Assembly (NCBI GenBank): GCA_964408735.1
Contig: CAYPAX010000001.1
Span: 25,216 to 89,215, forward strand
Origin: UBA7887 sp964408735
GTDB lineage: Bacteria; Pseudomonadota; Alphaproteobacteria; UBA7887
DNA: 64,000 nucleotides
Direction of reading: 5' to 3'
Positions 8,794 to 17,579 of the stretch are shown one piece after another. A program made the position numbers and the translations under genes. Below the pieces are notes generated by a model that was not told the DNA's origin, searched no databases, and saw nothing but the letters and a program-made list of their open reading frames with translations. Positions within the stretch are counted from its first letter, which is position 1; each line of letters begins with the position of its first letter.

Positions 8794-10341
8794 TCATGGC
8801 CTGAGCATGAACCGGCTCGGGCCTTTCAGCGCCTCCAGGGTCGGCTGGATCCATTCGATCCAGTCGCAGAGCCGGGCGCGGGTCTCGCGCGGGTCGATGA
8901 TGTCGTGGCTGGAAAAGGCCTCGGCGCGGGGGAACGGCGACTGGCGCGCGGCAAGCTGTTCCTCGAGCTCGGCGCGGCGCGCTTCTGGGTCCGCTGCCGC
9001 CGCGATCTCACGGCCATAGGCGACCGCAACGCCGCCTTCCACCGGCAACGGCCCGCTTTCGGACGACGGCCAGGCCAGCACATAGGCGTCGTTGCCGTAA
9101 TGGGCGGCCTGCGCCACGCCGAACGAGCGCCGCACCACGACCGAGGCCCAGGGCACGTTGCAGGCGGCCACCGAGAGCACCGCGGCGGTGCCGTGGCGGA
9201 TGGTCGCCGCCTTTTCCGCTTCGCTGCCGATCATGAAGCCGGGCTCGTCGACGAAGCTGAGCACGGGCAGGTGGAAGGTCTCGCAAAGCTCGACAAAACG
9301 GCGCACCTTGTGCGAGCCGTCCGCCGTCATGGCGCCCGCAAGATAGCGGCAATTGTTGGCCAGCACACCGACGGATTGGCCGTTCATGTGGGCGAGCCCG
9401 GTGATCAGGCCGCGGCCATAGCCGGCGCCGATTTCGAAGAACGAGTCGCGGTCGAGCACCAGCCCGAGCAGCGTCCACATGTTGTAGAGCTTGCGGCGCT
9501 CGCGCGGGATGATGTCGAGCAGCGCCTCCTCCCGGCGCTCGCGGGGGTCGTCGCACGCGGTCACGGGCGGCAGCTCCCAGACATTCTGCGGCAGGTAGGA
9601 GAGAAAACGGCGGATCTGCCCCAGCGCGTCGGCCTCGTCCTCGGCCGCATTGTCGATGACGCCGTTGCGCGTGTGCACCTGGGCGCCGCCAAGCTCCTCC
9701 TTGGTCAAATCCTCGCCGATGGCGCGCTTGACCACGGCCGGCCCGGCGACGAGCACCTGTGCGGTCTCCTTCGACATCACCGAAAGATGCGCCGCCACCA
9801 GACGCGAGGCTGGCAGCCCCGCCACCGGGCCTAGCGCGGCGGTGGCGACGGGCACCGCCGACAAAGTCTCGGCGACGCTGCGGAAGCGGTGGCCGGAGAA
9901 GACCGGCGGGCCGGCCGAGGTCGAGCCGGTGCCGCCAACGCTGCCGCCGCCGCCCTCGTGCAGGCGGATCAGCGGCACGCGGTATTGCAGTGCCAGCTGC
10001 TCCGCATAGACGCTCTTGCGCAAGCCCGCCTCGTTGGGCGAGCCGCCCTTGACCGTGAAATCCTCGCCGCCGACGATGCAGCGGCGCCCCGCGATGGTGG
10101 CGAAGCCGAGCACGAAGTTGGCCGGCGTGAAGGCTTTGAGCGAGCCGTCTTCGTTCCTTTCCGCGCCGCCCGCGCCGGGCCCGATTTCCTGGAACGAGGC
10201 GTCGTCGACCAGCATATCGATGCGCTCGCGCACGGTCTGGCGGTCCTTGGCGTGCTGGCGGGCAACGCTTTCCGCACCGCCCAGCCCGAAGGCGAGCGCC
10301 CGCTTGCGCTCGATCTCGACGACTTCGTCTTTCCAGCTCAT
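8794..10341 (-). CDS. Acyl-CoA carboxylase, carboxyltransferase (beta) subunit
   Basis: A 515-residue protein of the PccB/AccD-type carboxyltransferase family, with N- and C-terminal crotonase-like halves. Recognisable segments are the KDRQTVRERIDMLVD opening, GGEDFTVKGGS (first oxyanion region), LHEGGGGSVGG, and in the second half NNCRYLAGAMTADGSHKVRRFV and VDEPGFMIGSEAE. It would transfer carboxyl groups between biotin and an acyl-CoA. No biotin carboxylase or biotin carrier gene is nearby, so it must use subunits encoded elsewhere or act on CoA esters as a decarboxylase-like paralogue. The start overlaps the upstream SDR gene by four bases (ATGA). Confidence 0.92.
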   Translation of the reverse strand: MSWKDEVVEIERKRALAFGLGGAESVARQHAKDRQTVRERIDMLVDDASFQEIGPGAGGAERNEDGSLKAFTPANFVLGFATIAGRRCIVGGEDFTVKGGSPNEAGLRKSVYAEQLALQYRVPLIRLHEGGGGSVGGTGSTSAGPPVFSGHRFRSVAETLSAVPVATAALGPVAGLPASRLVAAHLSVMSKETAQVLVAGPAVVKRAIGEDLTKEELGGAQVHTRNGVIDNAAEDEADALGQIRRFLSYLPQNVWELPPVTACDDPRERREEALLDIIPRERRKLYNMWTLLGLVLDRDSFFEIGAGYGRGLITGLAHMNGQSVGVLANNCRYLAGAMTADGSHKVRRFVELCETFHLPVLSFVDEPGFMIGSEAEKAATIRHGTAAVLSVAACNVPWASVVVRRSFGVAQAAHYGNDAYVLAWPSSESGPLPVEGGVAVAYGREIAAAADPEARRAELEEQLAARQSPFPRAEAFSSHDIIDPRETRARLCDWIEWIQPTLEALKGPSRFMLRP

Positions 10342-11090
10342 GTCAGCGGCCGGCCCCCGTCTACGGCAATGATATCACCCGTGGAGGCAGTGATGTGGGT
10401 CGCCAGCGCTAGCGCCGCGCCCGCCACCTCTTCCGGCGCGACCAGGCGGCCGATGGGGGTCTTGTCGATCTGCTCCTGGCGCCAGGCGGGGTCGAAGCGC
10501 AGCGCAAACGCGGTGTCGACCAGCCCCGGTGCTACGGAGCAGACGCGGATCTGCGGCGCCAGGGCGCGGGCCAGGGAGCGCGTCATGGTATCCACGGCGG
10601 CCTTGGCGGCACAATAGGCGACGTTCGAGCCCATGGCCGTCTTGCCGGCGATGGACGAGACGTTGATGACAAGGCCGCCGTCGCCCGCCGCCAGCAGCGC
10701 CTTGCAGGCGCGGATGGTGGCGAAGGTGCAGCGCCAGTTCACGCGGAACACGGTATCGATGATCTCGTCCGTCAGGGCATCGAGGTCGTCATGGGGCACG
10801 AACTGGGTGTAGCCGGCCAGATTGATGAGCACGTCGAGGCGGCCATGGCGCGCTTCGATGTCGCCGGCGAGCGTGGCCAGCGACGCACTGTCCTCCGCCT
10901 CAATCTGCAGCGCCTCGTGCCCCTCGCCGGAAAGCGAGGCCACGGCCTCCTCACCCGAGGCCGCATTGCTGTGATAGCCCACCAGCACCTTGGCGCCGGC
11001 CTCCGCATAGGCGCGGCAGATCGCCGAGCCGATACCCCCGGCCCCGCCGACCGCCAACATGACCTGCCCTTCGAGCGGTCGTTGCTGCAT
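10338..11090 (-). CDS. SDR family NAD(P)-dependent oxidoreductase
   Basis: A 250-residue classical short-chain dehydrogenase. The nucleotide-binding loop is GGAGGIG (15-21), the NLAG motif is present near residue 90, the catalytic Ser is in VSSIAGK (around 145), and the YCAAK motif gives Tyr159 and Lys163. The C-terminal VDGG signature is also present. It therefore has a complete active site, unlike the second SDR of the same operon. Most such proteins reduce or oxidise 3-hydroxyacyl or related secondary alcohols; the substrate here is unknown. Twelve bases separate it from nnrS upstream. Confidence 0.92.
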   Translation of the reverse strand: MQQRPLEGQVMLAVGGAGGIGSAICRAYAEAGAKVLVGYHSNAASGEEAVASLSGEGHEALQIEAEDSASLATLAGDIEARHGRLDVLINLAGYTQFVPHDDLDALTDEIIDTVFRVNWRCTFATIRACKALLAAGDGGLVINVSSIAGKTAMGSNVAYCAAKAAVDTMTRSLARALAPQIRVCSVAPGLVDTAFALRFDPAWRQEQIDKTPIGRLVAPEEVAGAALALATHITASTGDIIAVDGGRPLT

Positions 11091-11102
11091 GGTTCCGTTC
11101 CC

Positions 11103-12278
11103 TTATTTCTTGCCGAGCACCATCGGTGCGCATACTGCCAGAAAACACAGATAGGCGCCGATCCAGCTCGCCGCGGTCAGCAGCAGCAGCGGTTGCGCGG
11201 CGCTGTCCCAAAGCACGGCAACGACACGGCTAAGCGCGGCAAGCGAGATCAGCGCGAAGGCGGCGGTCAGGCCGGGTCCGGCCACCAGCGCACGGCCAGT
11301 ATGGCCGAGTGTGGCGCGGCTCATCACCGCCAGGGTCATGGTGCCGATGGCGCCGATGGTGAGCGCGTGCAATGCCCCGGTTTCGCTCAGCGCCGACAGC
11401 CAATGGCTCAGGGCCAGCAAGGCGAGACCGATGGGGATCCAGAGATAGCCAACATGGAGGACCAGCAGCAGCGGCTCGCGGCGCGTCGCCGGGCCTTGCC
11501 AGCGCGCCAGGCGGAGTGTGCCGGCCACGGCAGCGGCGCCGAGGAGGATCGCGCCGGCCGTCGTGCCGGGGGCCGCGACCCAGGCCAGCAGGGCCGCCAA
11601 TGTCAAGGCCAGGGCGAGCTTGTCCATGACCCCGAATTGCGCCGGCAGGGCGTCCGCCTCCTGCTTAACCAGCCAATTGCGCGTGAAGCTCGGGGTGATG
11701 CGCCCGCCGATCAGCGAGATCAGGGCGATGACGACGGCAATGCCGAGCCGCTTGCCATGGCCGGCGTCGGGCAGCCAGCCCAGCGCCTCGGCGTGGCCAA
11801 GAAGATTGCTCACCGCGAACAGCCCGACGATGACGGCGACGGGCAGGTTGCGCCAATTTCCGCCCGAGACGATCTCGCGCAACACCAGTGCGACCAGCGC
11901 CACGAGGAAGGCGACATCGATGACTGCCGCCAACCCGGCCCCGATGAGGCCCGAGCTCGCCATCGCCAACCGCCCGGCCAGCCACAGCGAGGCCAGCGCC
12001 AGCAGCGGCCGGCCGTGCAATGGCAGCCGTCCGGTCCAGTTGGGAATGGCGGTCAGCAGGAAGCCGGCGATGGCCGCGGCGACATAACCGTAGAGCAACT
12101 CATGAAAATGCCAGGCCAGAGGATCGAAAGCGCTGGGGATGGCGATCCAGCCCTGCATGCGGGCAAAGGTCAGCACCAGGCCGAGGGGCGCCCATATGCC
12201 GGCGAAGAGAAAGAAGGGGCGGAAGCCCTGGCGCAACAGGGCGGGCCCGGCGTAAGCGCGCTGCTCGGCCTGGCTCAT
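11103..12278 (-). CDS. nnrS: NnrS family protein
   Basis: A 391-residue polytopic membrane protein, with about 12 hydrophobic segments. NnrS hallmarks are visible: RQGFRPFFLFAG near the N-terminus, the WHFHELLYGY histidine motif, and GGRITPSFTRNWL. NnrS proteins are haem- and copper-containing membrane proteins linked to nitric oxide resistance or denitrification. No nitrite or nitric oxide reductase genes are in this window. It overlaps the upstream methyltransferase by four bases (ATGA), so the two are co-translated. Confidence 0.92.
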   Translation of the reverse strand: MSQAEQRAYAGPALLRQGFRPFFLFAGIWAPLGLVLTFARMQGWIAIPSAFDPLAWHFHELLYGYVAAAIAGFLLTAIPNWTGRLPLHGRPLLALASLWLAGRLAMASSGLIGAGLAAVIDVAFLVALVALVLREIVSGGNWRNLPVAVIVGLFAVSNLLGHAEALGWLPDAGHGKRLGIAVVIALISLIGGRITPSFTRNWLVKQEADALPAQFGVMDKLALALTLAALLAWVAAPGTTAGAILLGAAAVAGTLRLARWQGPATRREPLLLVLHVGYLWIPIGLALLALSHWLSALSETGALHALTIGAIGTMTLAVMSRATLGHTGRALVAGPGLTAAFALISLAALSRVVAVLWDSAAQPLLLLTAASWIGAYLCFLAVCAPMVLGKK

Positions 12279-12886
12279 GAGGCGCGCCGCCCGACCATGT
12301 GGAAGAGGTGCCAGTGCTTGGTCTTGCTCCGCGGCGTCGGCGATTCGTCCTCTTCCTCGTCGAACATCTCGACCTCGAGGCCATCGAGGCGGGCCTCGGC
12401 CTCGGCGCGGGTGTGAAAGGTGATGGTGGGATCGCCGAACCAGTCGTCCTTGGGGCCGAAAAGCTGAGTCGAGATTCGCCCGCCCGGGCGCAGGGCGCCG
12501 CGCATGGCCTGCCAGAGCCGCGGGAAGTCCTGCGGCGGCACCAGCGGCAGCGCGAAGCTCGAATTGATGAGGTCGGCGGGGGGCAGGTCTTCATTCTCGA
12601 AGCGCCCGATGCGTGTCTCCAGCGCCGCATCCGCCGGCAGGTCCTCGCGGGCTTTAAGGGCGGCGAAGGCTTCCGGCTCGGCATCGATCGCCAGCACCTG
12701 CCAGCCCTGGCGCAACATGGCGATGGTGTCGCGACCGCTGCCGCAGCCGAGATCGATGGCCTGGCCGCCGCGCAGACCTTCGGCCGCGAAACGCTCCAGT
12801 GCCAGCAGCAGCGTCTTGCGCGGCGGCCGCTCGCCGGTCGTCGCGTAATAGCGCTTCCAGCGCTGGTGCTTGTCGTCTTTGCCCAT
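12275..12886 (-). CDS. Class I SAM-dependent methyltransferase (TehB-like)
   Basis: A 203-residue Rossmann methyltransferase. Motif I is AIDLGCGSGRDT, followed by an acidic ribose-binding segment (LAIDAEPEAF), and LRPGG post-motif text. The length and layout resemble TehB/thiopurine methyltransferase-like small-molecule enzymes. It is the first gene of the minus-strand operon with nnrS; its start is 56 bases from the divergent sirtuin gene, so this short gap must hold both promoters. Confidence 0.88.
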   Translation of the reverse strand: MGKDDKHQRWKRYYATTGERPPRKTLLLALERFAAEGLRGGQAIDLGCGSGRDTIAMLRQGWQVLAIDAEPEAFAALKAREDLPADAALETRIGRFENEDLPPADLINSSFALPLVPPQDFPRLWQAMRGALRPGGRISTQLFGPKDDWFGDPTITFHTRAEAEARLDGLEVEMFDEEEDESPTPRSKTKHWHLFHMVGRRAS

Positions 12887-12942
12887 AGCCCCCGCTATTT
12901 GCCCGCTTGCCGTCCGATTCTCAAGGGCGTTACGATATAGGC

Positions 12943-13695
12943 ATGTCCGATACCGAGCTTGAGCGCCTGAGTGATTTGCTTGCCGCGGCCCAGCGCGTGG
13001 TGGTTTTCACCGGTGCCGGCATCAGCACGGAATCCGGCATTCCCGACTTCCGCAGCCCGGGCGGGATCTGGGACAAGTTCCGCCCCATCGACTTTCGCGA
13101 GTTCATGGCGTCGGAGGATGCGCGGCGGGAATCCTGGCGGCGCAAGTTCGAGATCGACCCGACGCTGAAGGCCGCCGAGCCCAATCGCGGCCACCGCGCC
13201 GTGGCCTCGCTGATGAACCGCGGCAAGGTTTCGGCGGTGATCACCCAGAACATCGACGGCCTGCACCAAGCCGCCGGTGCCGAGGGCGACCGGGTCATAG
13301 AGCTGCACGGCAACACCACCTATGCCCGCTGCCTCTCCTGCGGCGCACGCTACGAGCTCGAGCCGATCCGCGAGGCCTTTCTCGGTGCCGGCACGCTGCC
13401 GGTCTGCGAGGCCTGCGGCGGCATCGTCAAGACCGCCACCATCTCCTTCGGCCAGGCCATGCCCGAAGACGCCATGCGCGCCGCCGAAGAGGCGACGCTG
13501 AGCTGCGACCTCTTTCTCGCCATCGGCTCGTCGCTCGTGGTCTACCCGGCGGCAGGCTTCCCCGTGCTCGCCAAGCGCAACGGCGCGGCCCTCGTCATCC
13601 TCAACCGCGAGCCGACCGACCTCGACGGCCACGCCGACCTGGTGCTCAACCGCGAGATCGGCGACACCCTGGGGGCCGTGGCGAACGTGAATTAG
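12943..13695 (+). CDS. SIR2-family NAD-dependent protein deacylase
   Basis: A 250-residue sirtuin. GAGIS and GIPDFRS near the start form the NAD pocket; TQNIDGLH (101-108) and His122 (LHGN) are the catalytic elements. The zinc site is complete, with Cys130, Cys133, Cys155 and Cys158. These enzymes remove acetyl or other acyl groups from lysines, consuming NAD. In bacteria a common target is acyl-CoA synthetases. The ATG at 12943 is chosen; a TTG at 12907 in frame would add 12 residues with no family similarity. Confidence 0.93.
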   Translation: MSDTELERLSDLLAAAQRVVVFTGAGISTESGIPDFRSPGGIWDKFRPIDFREFMASEDARRESWRRKFEIDPTLKAAEPNRGHRAVASLMNRGKVSAVITQNIDGLHQAAGAEGDRVIELHGNTTYARCLSCGARYELEPIREAFLGAGTLPVCEACGGIVKTATISFGQAMPEDAMRAAEEATLSCDLFLAIGSSLVVYPAAGFPVLAKRNGAALVILNREPTDLDGHADLVLNREIGDTLGAVANVN

Positions 13696-13712
13696 GGCTT
13701 GGAGCCCGCGAA

Positions 13713-14015
13713 ATGAAAATGAAAATCAAACTCCCGCCGATTCACCCCGGCGAGATTCTGAGCGAGGATTTTCTCAAGCCGATGGGGATCTCCCAGTATC
13801 GCCTGGCGAAGGCGATCCATGTGCATCCGCGCCGGATCAACGCCATCGTTCACGGCACGCGCGCGGTCACTGCCGACACGGCGCTGCGCCTGTCCCGTGC
13901 CCTCGGCACGACGGCGGAGCTGTGGCTCAACGCCCAGGCGTCCTACGAGCTCGAAGTCGCGCGTGACGCCAAAGACGACGAGATGAACACGATCGAGCTA
14001 ATCGCGGTGACGTAG
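13713..14015 (+). CDS. HigA-family addiction-module antitoxin-like HTH protein, solitary
   Basis: A 100-residue XRE-type DNA-binding protein. It has the HigA/VapI layout: PPIHPGEIL at the start, then a helix-turn-helix (SQYRLAKAIHVHPRRINAIVHG, split here only by description) and LWLNAQASYEL at the end. HigA antitoxins usually lie immediately downstream of a higB toxin, but only 17 bases separate this gene from the sirtuin and no RelE-type ORF is adjacent. It is therefore an orphan antitoxin or a stand-alone regulator. Confidence 0.85.
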   Translation: MKMKIKLPPIHPGEILSEDFLKPMGISQYRLAKAIHVHPRRINAIVHGTRAVTADTALRLSRALGTTAELWLNAQASYELEVARDAKDDEMNTIELIAVT

Positions 14016-14028
14016 GGCCGCTCCCCCT

Positions 14029-15072
14029 TCACCCCCCAGCCAGCGCCGCCCGGTCCGCTTCGACCATCTCCCGCACCATCTCGCGCAAGGGCGTCGTCGC
14101 TTTCCAGCCCAGCTCCCGTTCGGCCTTGCTCGGGTCGCCGAGCAGGTAGTCGACCTCGGTGGGGCGGAAGTAGCGCTTATCGACGCGCACCAGCACGCGG
14201 CCGTCCGCGCGGTCGGTGCCGGTCTCGCCCAGGCCGCTGCCTTGCCAATCGATAGCGATATCCACGGCTGCGAAGGCCAGCTCGACGAATTCGCGCACCG
14301 AATGCGCCGCGCCGGTGGCCAATACGTAGTCGTCCGGCTTGTCCTGTTGCATCATGCGCCACATGCCGTCGACATAATCACGCGCATGGCCCCAGTCGCG
14401 CTTGGCGTCGAGATTGCCGAGATAGAGCACCTCCTGCCTGCCGGCGGCAATGGCGGCGACGGCCTGGGTGATCTTGCGCGTCACGAACGTCTCGCCGCGC
14501 ACCGGGCTCTCGTGGTTGAAGAGAATGCCGTTCGAGGCGTGCAGGCCATAGGCCTCGCGGTAGTTCACGGTGATCCAATAGGCGTAGAGCTTGGCCGCGG
14601 CATAGGGGCTGCGCGGCGCGAACGGCGTGCTCTCGCTTTGCGGCGGCGGGGTGTTGCCGTAAAGCTCCGAGGTCGAGGCCTGATAGAAGCGTGCACTGTC
14701 TCCCAAGCCGAGAATGCGCATGGCTTCCAGCAGGCGCAGCGTGCCGAGCGCATCTGCGTTCGCCGTGTATTCCGGGGTCTCGAAGCTCACCTGCACATGG
14801 CTCTGGGCGGCGAGATTATAGATCTCGTCGGGGCGCACCTCCTGCAGGATGCGGATGAGGTTGGTGGCGTCGGTCATGTCGCCGTAATGCATGAGGAAGC
14901 GCACGTCCTCGGTGTGCGGGTCGACATAGAGGTGGTCGACGCGCTGGGTGTTGAACGACGACGAGCGCCGTTTGATGCCGTGCACCACATAGCCCTTGTC
15001 CAGCAGAAGCTCGGCCAGCAGCGAGCCGTCCTGACCGGTGACCCCGGTAATCAAAGCGACCTTGTCGGCCAT
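14029..15072 (-). CDS. gmd: GDP-mannose 4,6-dehydratase
   Basis: A 347-residue extended SDR. It converts GDP-D-mannose to GDP-4-keto-6-deoxymannose, the precursor of fucose, rhamnose and perosamine sugars of surface polysaccharide. The cofactor loop is GVTGQDGS (10-17), the catalytic region is STSELYG (133-139), and Tyr157/Lys161 form YAAAK. The NHESPVRGETFVTRK segment is diagnostic for Gmd. The ATG at 15072 is preceded by a GAGGGGA ribosome-binding site; an upstream in-frame start would add an Arg-rich non-homologous extension. No GDP-fucose synthase or glycosyltransferase genes are adjacent. Confidence 0.95.
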   Translation of the reverse strand: MADKVALITGVTGQDGSLLAELLLDKGYVVHGIKRRSSSFNTQRVDHLYVDPHTEDVRFLMHYGDMTDATNLIRILQEVRPDEIYNLAAQSHVQVSFETPEYTANADALGTLRLLEAMRILGLGDSARFYQASTSELYGNTPPPQSESTPFAPRSPYAAAKLYAYWITVNYREAYGLHASNGILFNHESPVRGETFVTRKITQAVAAIAAGRQEVLYLGNLDAKRDWGHARDYVDGMWRMMQQDKPDDYVLATGAAHSVREFVELAFAAVDIAIDWQGSGLGETGTDRADGRVLVRVDKRYFRPTEVDYLLGDPSKAERELGWKATTPLREMVREMVEADRAALAGG

Positions 15073-15156
15073 TGCGCGTCCCCTCTTGGCGATCCGTCGT
15101 CGTCTCTCTAGCATGAGTGGCGCGGCGACCATAGCCGCCAGATTCGGGAGAAGACA

Positions 15157-15900
15157 ATGCTTACCGAGAGACAGGAGAACCTTTGCGCCACCAGCCGCTG
15201 GGATTTTTCCGACCTCAGCGCGCTGTTCCTCAATTGCACCCTAAAGCGCAGCCCGGAGGTATCCCATACCCAGGGTCTGATCGATATCGCCGCCGCCATC
15301 ATGGCCCGTAACGGCGTTGCCACCGAATGCCTGCGGCCCGTCGATCACGACATCGCCTCGGGCGTCTGGCCGGATATGACAGAGCATGGCTGGCAGAGCG
15401 ACGATTGGCCGGCGATCTATGCCAAGGTGAAAGCTGCCGATATCCTGGTCATCACGACCCCGATCTGGCTCGGCGAAAAGTCGTCGGTCTGTACCCAGGT
15501 AATCGAACGTCTCTATGCGTCCTCTGGCGATCTCAACCCGCATGGGCAGTACGCCTATTACGGCGGCGTCGGCGGCTGCCTAGTCACGGGCAATGAAGAT
15601 GGCGCCAAGCACTGTGCTATGAACGTCCTCTATTCGCTGCAGCATCTTGGCTATACCATCCCGCCGCAGGCCGATGCCGCCTGGCTCGGCGAGGCCGGAC
15701 CGGGGCCGTCCTATCTCGACGAGGGCTCGGGCGGGCCGCAGAACGACTTCACCAACCGCAACGCCACCTTCATGACCTGGAACTTGTTGCACCTGGCGCG
15801 CCTGCTCAAAGATGCCGGTGGCGTTCCTGCTCATGGCAACCAGCGTTCCCTCTGGGAGGCCGGCTGCCGTTTCGACTTTCCCAACCCCGACTACCGTTAG
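15157..15900 (+). CDS. NAD(P)H-dependent FMN reductase / flavodoxin-like protein
   Basis: A 247-residue flavodoxin-fold protein. The first strand and phosphate loop are LFLNCTLKRSPEVSHTQGL, and the second flavin-contact segment is ITTPIWLGEKSS. This matches the FMN_red/WrbA-like superfamily of NAD(P)H quinone or flavin reductases. It is 8 bases upstream of the tartrate dehydratase gene and probably co-transcribed. Physiological electron acceptor is not evident. Confidence 0.85.
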   Translation: MLTERQENLCATSRWDFSDLSALFLNCTLKRSPEVSHTQGLIDIAAAIMARNGVATECLRPVDHDIASGVWPDMTEHGWQSDDWPAIYAKVKAADILVITTPIWLGEKSSVCTQVIERLYASSGDLNPHGQYAYYGGVGGCLVTGNEDGAKHCAMNVLYSLQHLGYTIPPQADAAWLGEAGPGPSYLDEGSGGPQNDFTNRNATFMTWNLLHLARLLKDAGGVPAHGNQRSLWEAGCRFDFPNPDYR

Positions 15901-15908
15901 GCTCCAGC

Positions 15909-17078
15909 ATGCGCATTACCGACATTCGCGAGGCCACCGCGGCCGTGTCCTCGCCCATCCGCAACGCCCGGCTCGATTTCGGCCGCATGACCTTGAGCGT
16001 CGTCGCGCTCGAGGTGGATACGGGAGCCGGCAGTCTCACCGGCTATGGCTATAGCGCGGTCGGCCGCTACGCCCAGGGCGAGATTCTGCGCAGCCGCTTT
16101 TTTCCGAGAGTTCTGGAAGCGGAGCCTGACAGTCTGCTCGACGATGCCGGCTCTCTCGACCCGGTGCGGATCTGGGACACCGCCATGCGCAACGAAAAGC
16201 CCGGCGGCCATGGCGACCGCGCGGTGGCGCTGTCTGCGCTCGACGCGGCGGTCTGGGATGTCGTGGCGAAATATTTGCAGGTGCCGCTGTGGCGGCTGTT
16301 CGCCGACCGTCACAATGGCGGCGCCAGCGACGCGACCGTCGCGGTCTATCCGGGCGGCGGCTATTACGCCGAGGGCAAGGGCCTCGACGGGCTCGCCGAG
16401 GAGATGCGCGGCTATCTCGACGCGGGCTATCGCACCGTGAAGATGAAGATCGGCGGCGCCTCCCTGGCCGAAGATCTGGCCCGTATCGAGACGGTGCTGG
16501 GCGTGGTCGGCGGCGGCGACAAGCTGGCTGTCGATGCCAATGCCATTTTCGATCTGGAGAGCGCCGTCGCCACCGGCGAGGCAATCGGCGATTACGGCCT
16601 GATGTGGTACGAGGAGCCGGGCGATCCCCTCGATTACGAACTCCATGCCCGCCTTGCCGAGCGTTACGAAGGCCCGCTTGCCACCGGCGAATGCCTGATG
16701 TCGCTGGTCGACGCGCGCAACCTGGCCCGCCATGCCGGCTTGCGCCCCGAACGCGACTGGATTCAGCTCGACCCGGCGCTGTGCTACGGCCCGACCGAAT
16801 ATATCCGTGTGGTCCAGGCACTGGAGAGCATGGGCTGGTCGCGGCGCCGCCACGTGCCCCATGGCGGCCACCAGCTCGGCCTCAATCTCGCAGCAGGCTT
16901 GCAGTTGGGGGGGTGCGAATCCTATCCCGGCGTGTTCCAGCCTTTCGGCGGCTTCGCCGATGACATCCCCACCGAAGACGGCCGCGTGCGCTTGCCCGAT
17001 GTTCCCGGCATCGGCATCGAGGCCAAGGCCGGGCTATATGCGGCGTTGCGAGAACTACTCGGTGGGGGTGGGCCGTAG
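15909..17078 (+). CDS. tarD: D(-)-tartrate dehydratase-like enolase-superfamily enzyme
   Basis: A 389-residue enolase-superfamily protein, the same length I recall for Bradyrhizobium D-tartrate dehydratase. The catalytic KxK is Lys178/Lys180 (VKMKIGG). Mg ligands fit Asp209 (VDAN), Glu235 (WYEEP) and Glu261 (TGE). The general-base His region is HVPHGGHQLGLN (around 318-321). N-terminal SSPIRNA and NEKPGGHG, and ESYPGVFQPFGGF near the C-terminus, also fit that subgroup. Reaction would be dehydration of D-tartrate to oxaloacetate. A related sugar-acid dehydratase remains possible. Its 3' end overlaps the convergent gene by 24 bases. Confidence 0.82.
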   Translation: MRITDIREATAAVSSPIRNARLDFGRMTLSVVALEVDTGAGSLTGYGYSAVGRYAQGEILRSRFFPRVLEAEPDSLLDDAGSLDPVRIWDTAMRNEKPGGHGDRAVALSALDAAVWDVVAKYLQVPLWRLFADRHNGGASDATVAVYPGGGYYAEGKGLDGLAEEMRGYLDAGYRTVKMKIGGASLAEDLARIETVLGVVGGGDKLAVDANAIFDLESAVATGEAIGDYGLMWYEEPGDPLDYELHARLAERYEGPLATGECLMSLVDARNLARHAGLRPERDWIQLDPALCYGPTEYIRVVQALESMGWSRRRHVPHGGHQLGLNLAAGLQLGGCESYPGVFQPFGGFADDIPTEDGRVRLPDVPGIGIEAKAGLYAALRELLGGGGP

Positions 17079-17579
17079 GCGCGCCTCGAAGCTGCCTTCG
17101 ATCGTCTTCTGGTCGCTGTCGTCAGCGGCTTCGCCGAGAGTGTCGAGGCGGCTCAGCGTGGCCGCGAAGGTGCCGCGCAAGATCAGCACTTCCCCGTCAC
17201 GCGCCACCGCCGCGACCGTGACGGTGGGTGCGTCGTCCGTATAGTGGGGAAAAAAGCCGTCGGGGAAATAGCTGACCACCCCATAGCTGACGTCCGCCGT
17301 CAGCGCCTCGCCCGTGCCTTCGAGGGCGAACTCGATGACGAGCACATTGGCAAAGGGCGAGCCGTCGGGCCCATTGCGGCCAAACAGCGAGACCATGGTG
17401 AAGGCCTCGCCATAGGCGTGATAGCTGCCGTCCGGCGCGTCCGCATCGTCGACCGAGACCCAGTCCCGCGCCTCGCCGGCGAGCGTCGCGCTGACGGTCC
17501 CGATAATCTCTGCCGCCAGGGCCGGTCCCGGCGCCAGCACCAAGGCCAGCGCCAGGATGCGTGCCGGCGTAGCGGTCAT
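17055..17579 (-). CDS. Secreted protein of unknown function
   Basis: A 174-residue protein with a clear signal peptide (ARILALALVLAPGPALA, cleavage after about residue 22). The mature part is acidic and beta-rich (EIIGTVSATLAGEARDW). No enzyme motif was recognised. It overlaps the upstream Met-rich secreted protein gene by four bases, so the two are probably co-expressed and may act together in the periplasm. Confidence 0.75.
   Translation of the reverse strand: MTATPARILALALVLAPGPALAAEIIGTVSATLAGEARDWVSVDDADAPDGSYHAYGEAFTMVSLFGRNGPDGSPFANVLVIEFALEGTGEALTADVSYGVVSYFPDGFFPHYTDDAPTVTVAAVARDGEVLILRGTFAATLSRLDTLGEAADDSDQKTIEGSFEARLRPTPTE

Noticed and set aside
10791..12416. 541-codon plus-strand frame
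   Set aside because: Antisense to nnrS and SDR; Gln/Gly/Arg-rich with no recognisable domain.
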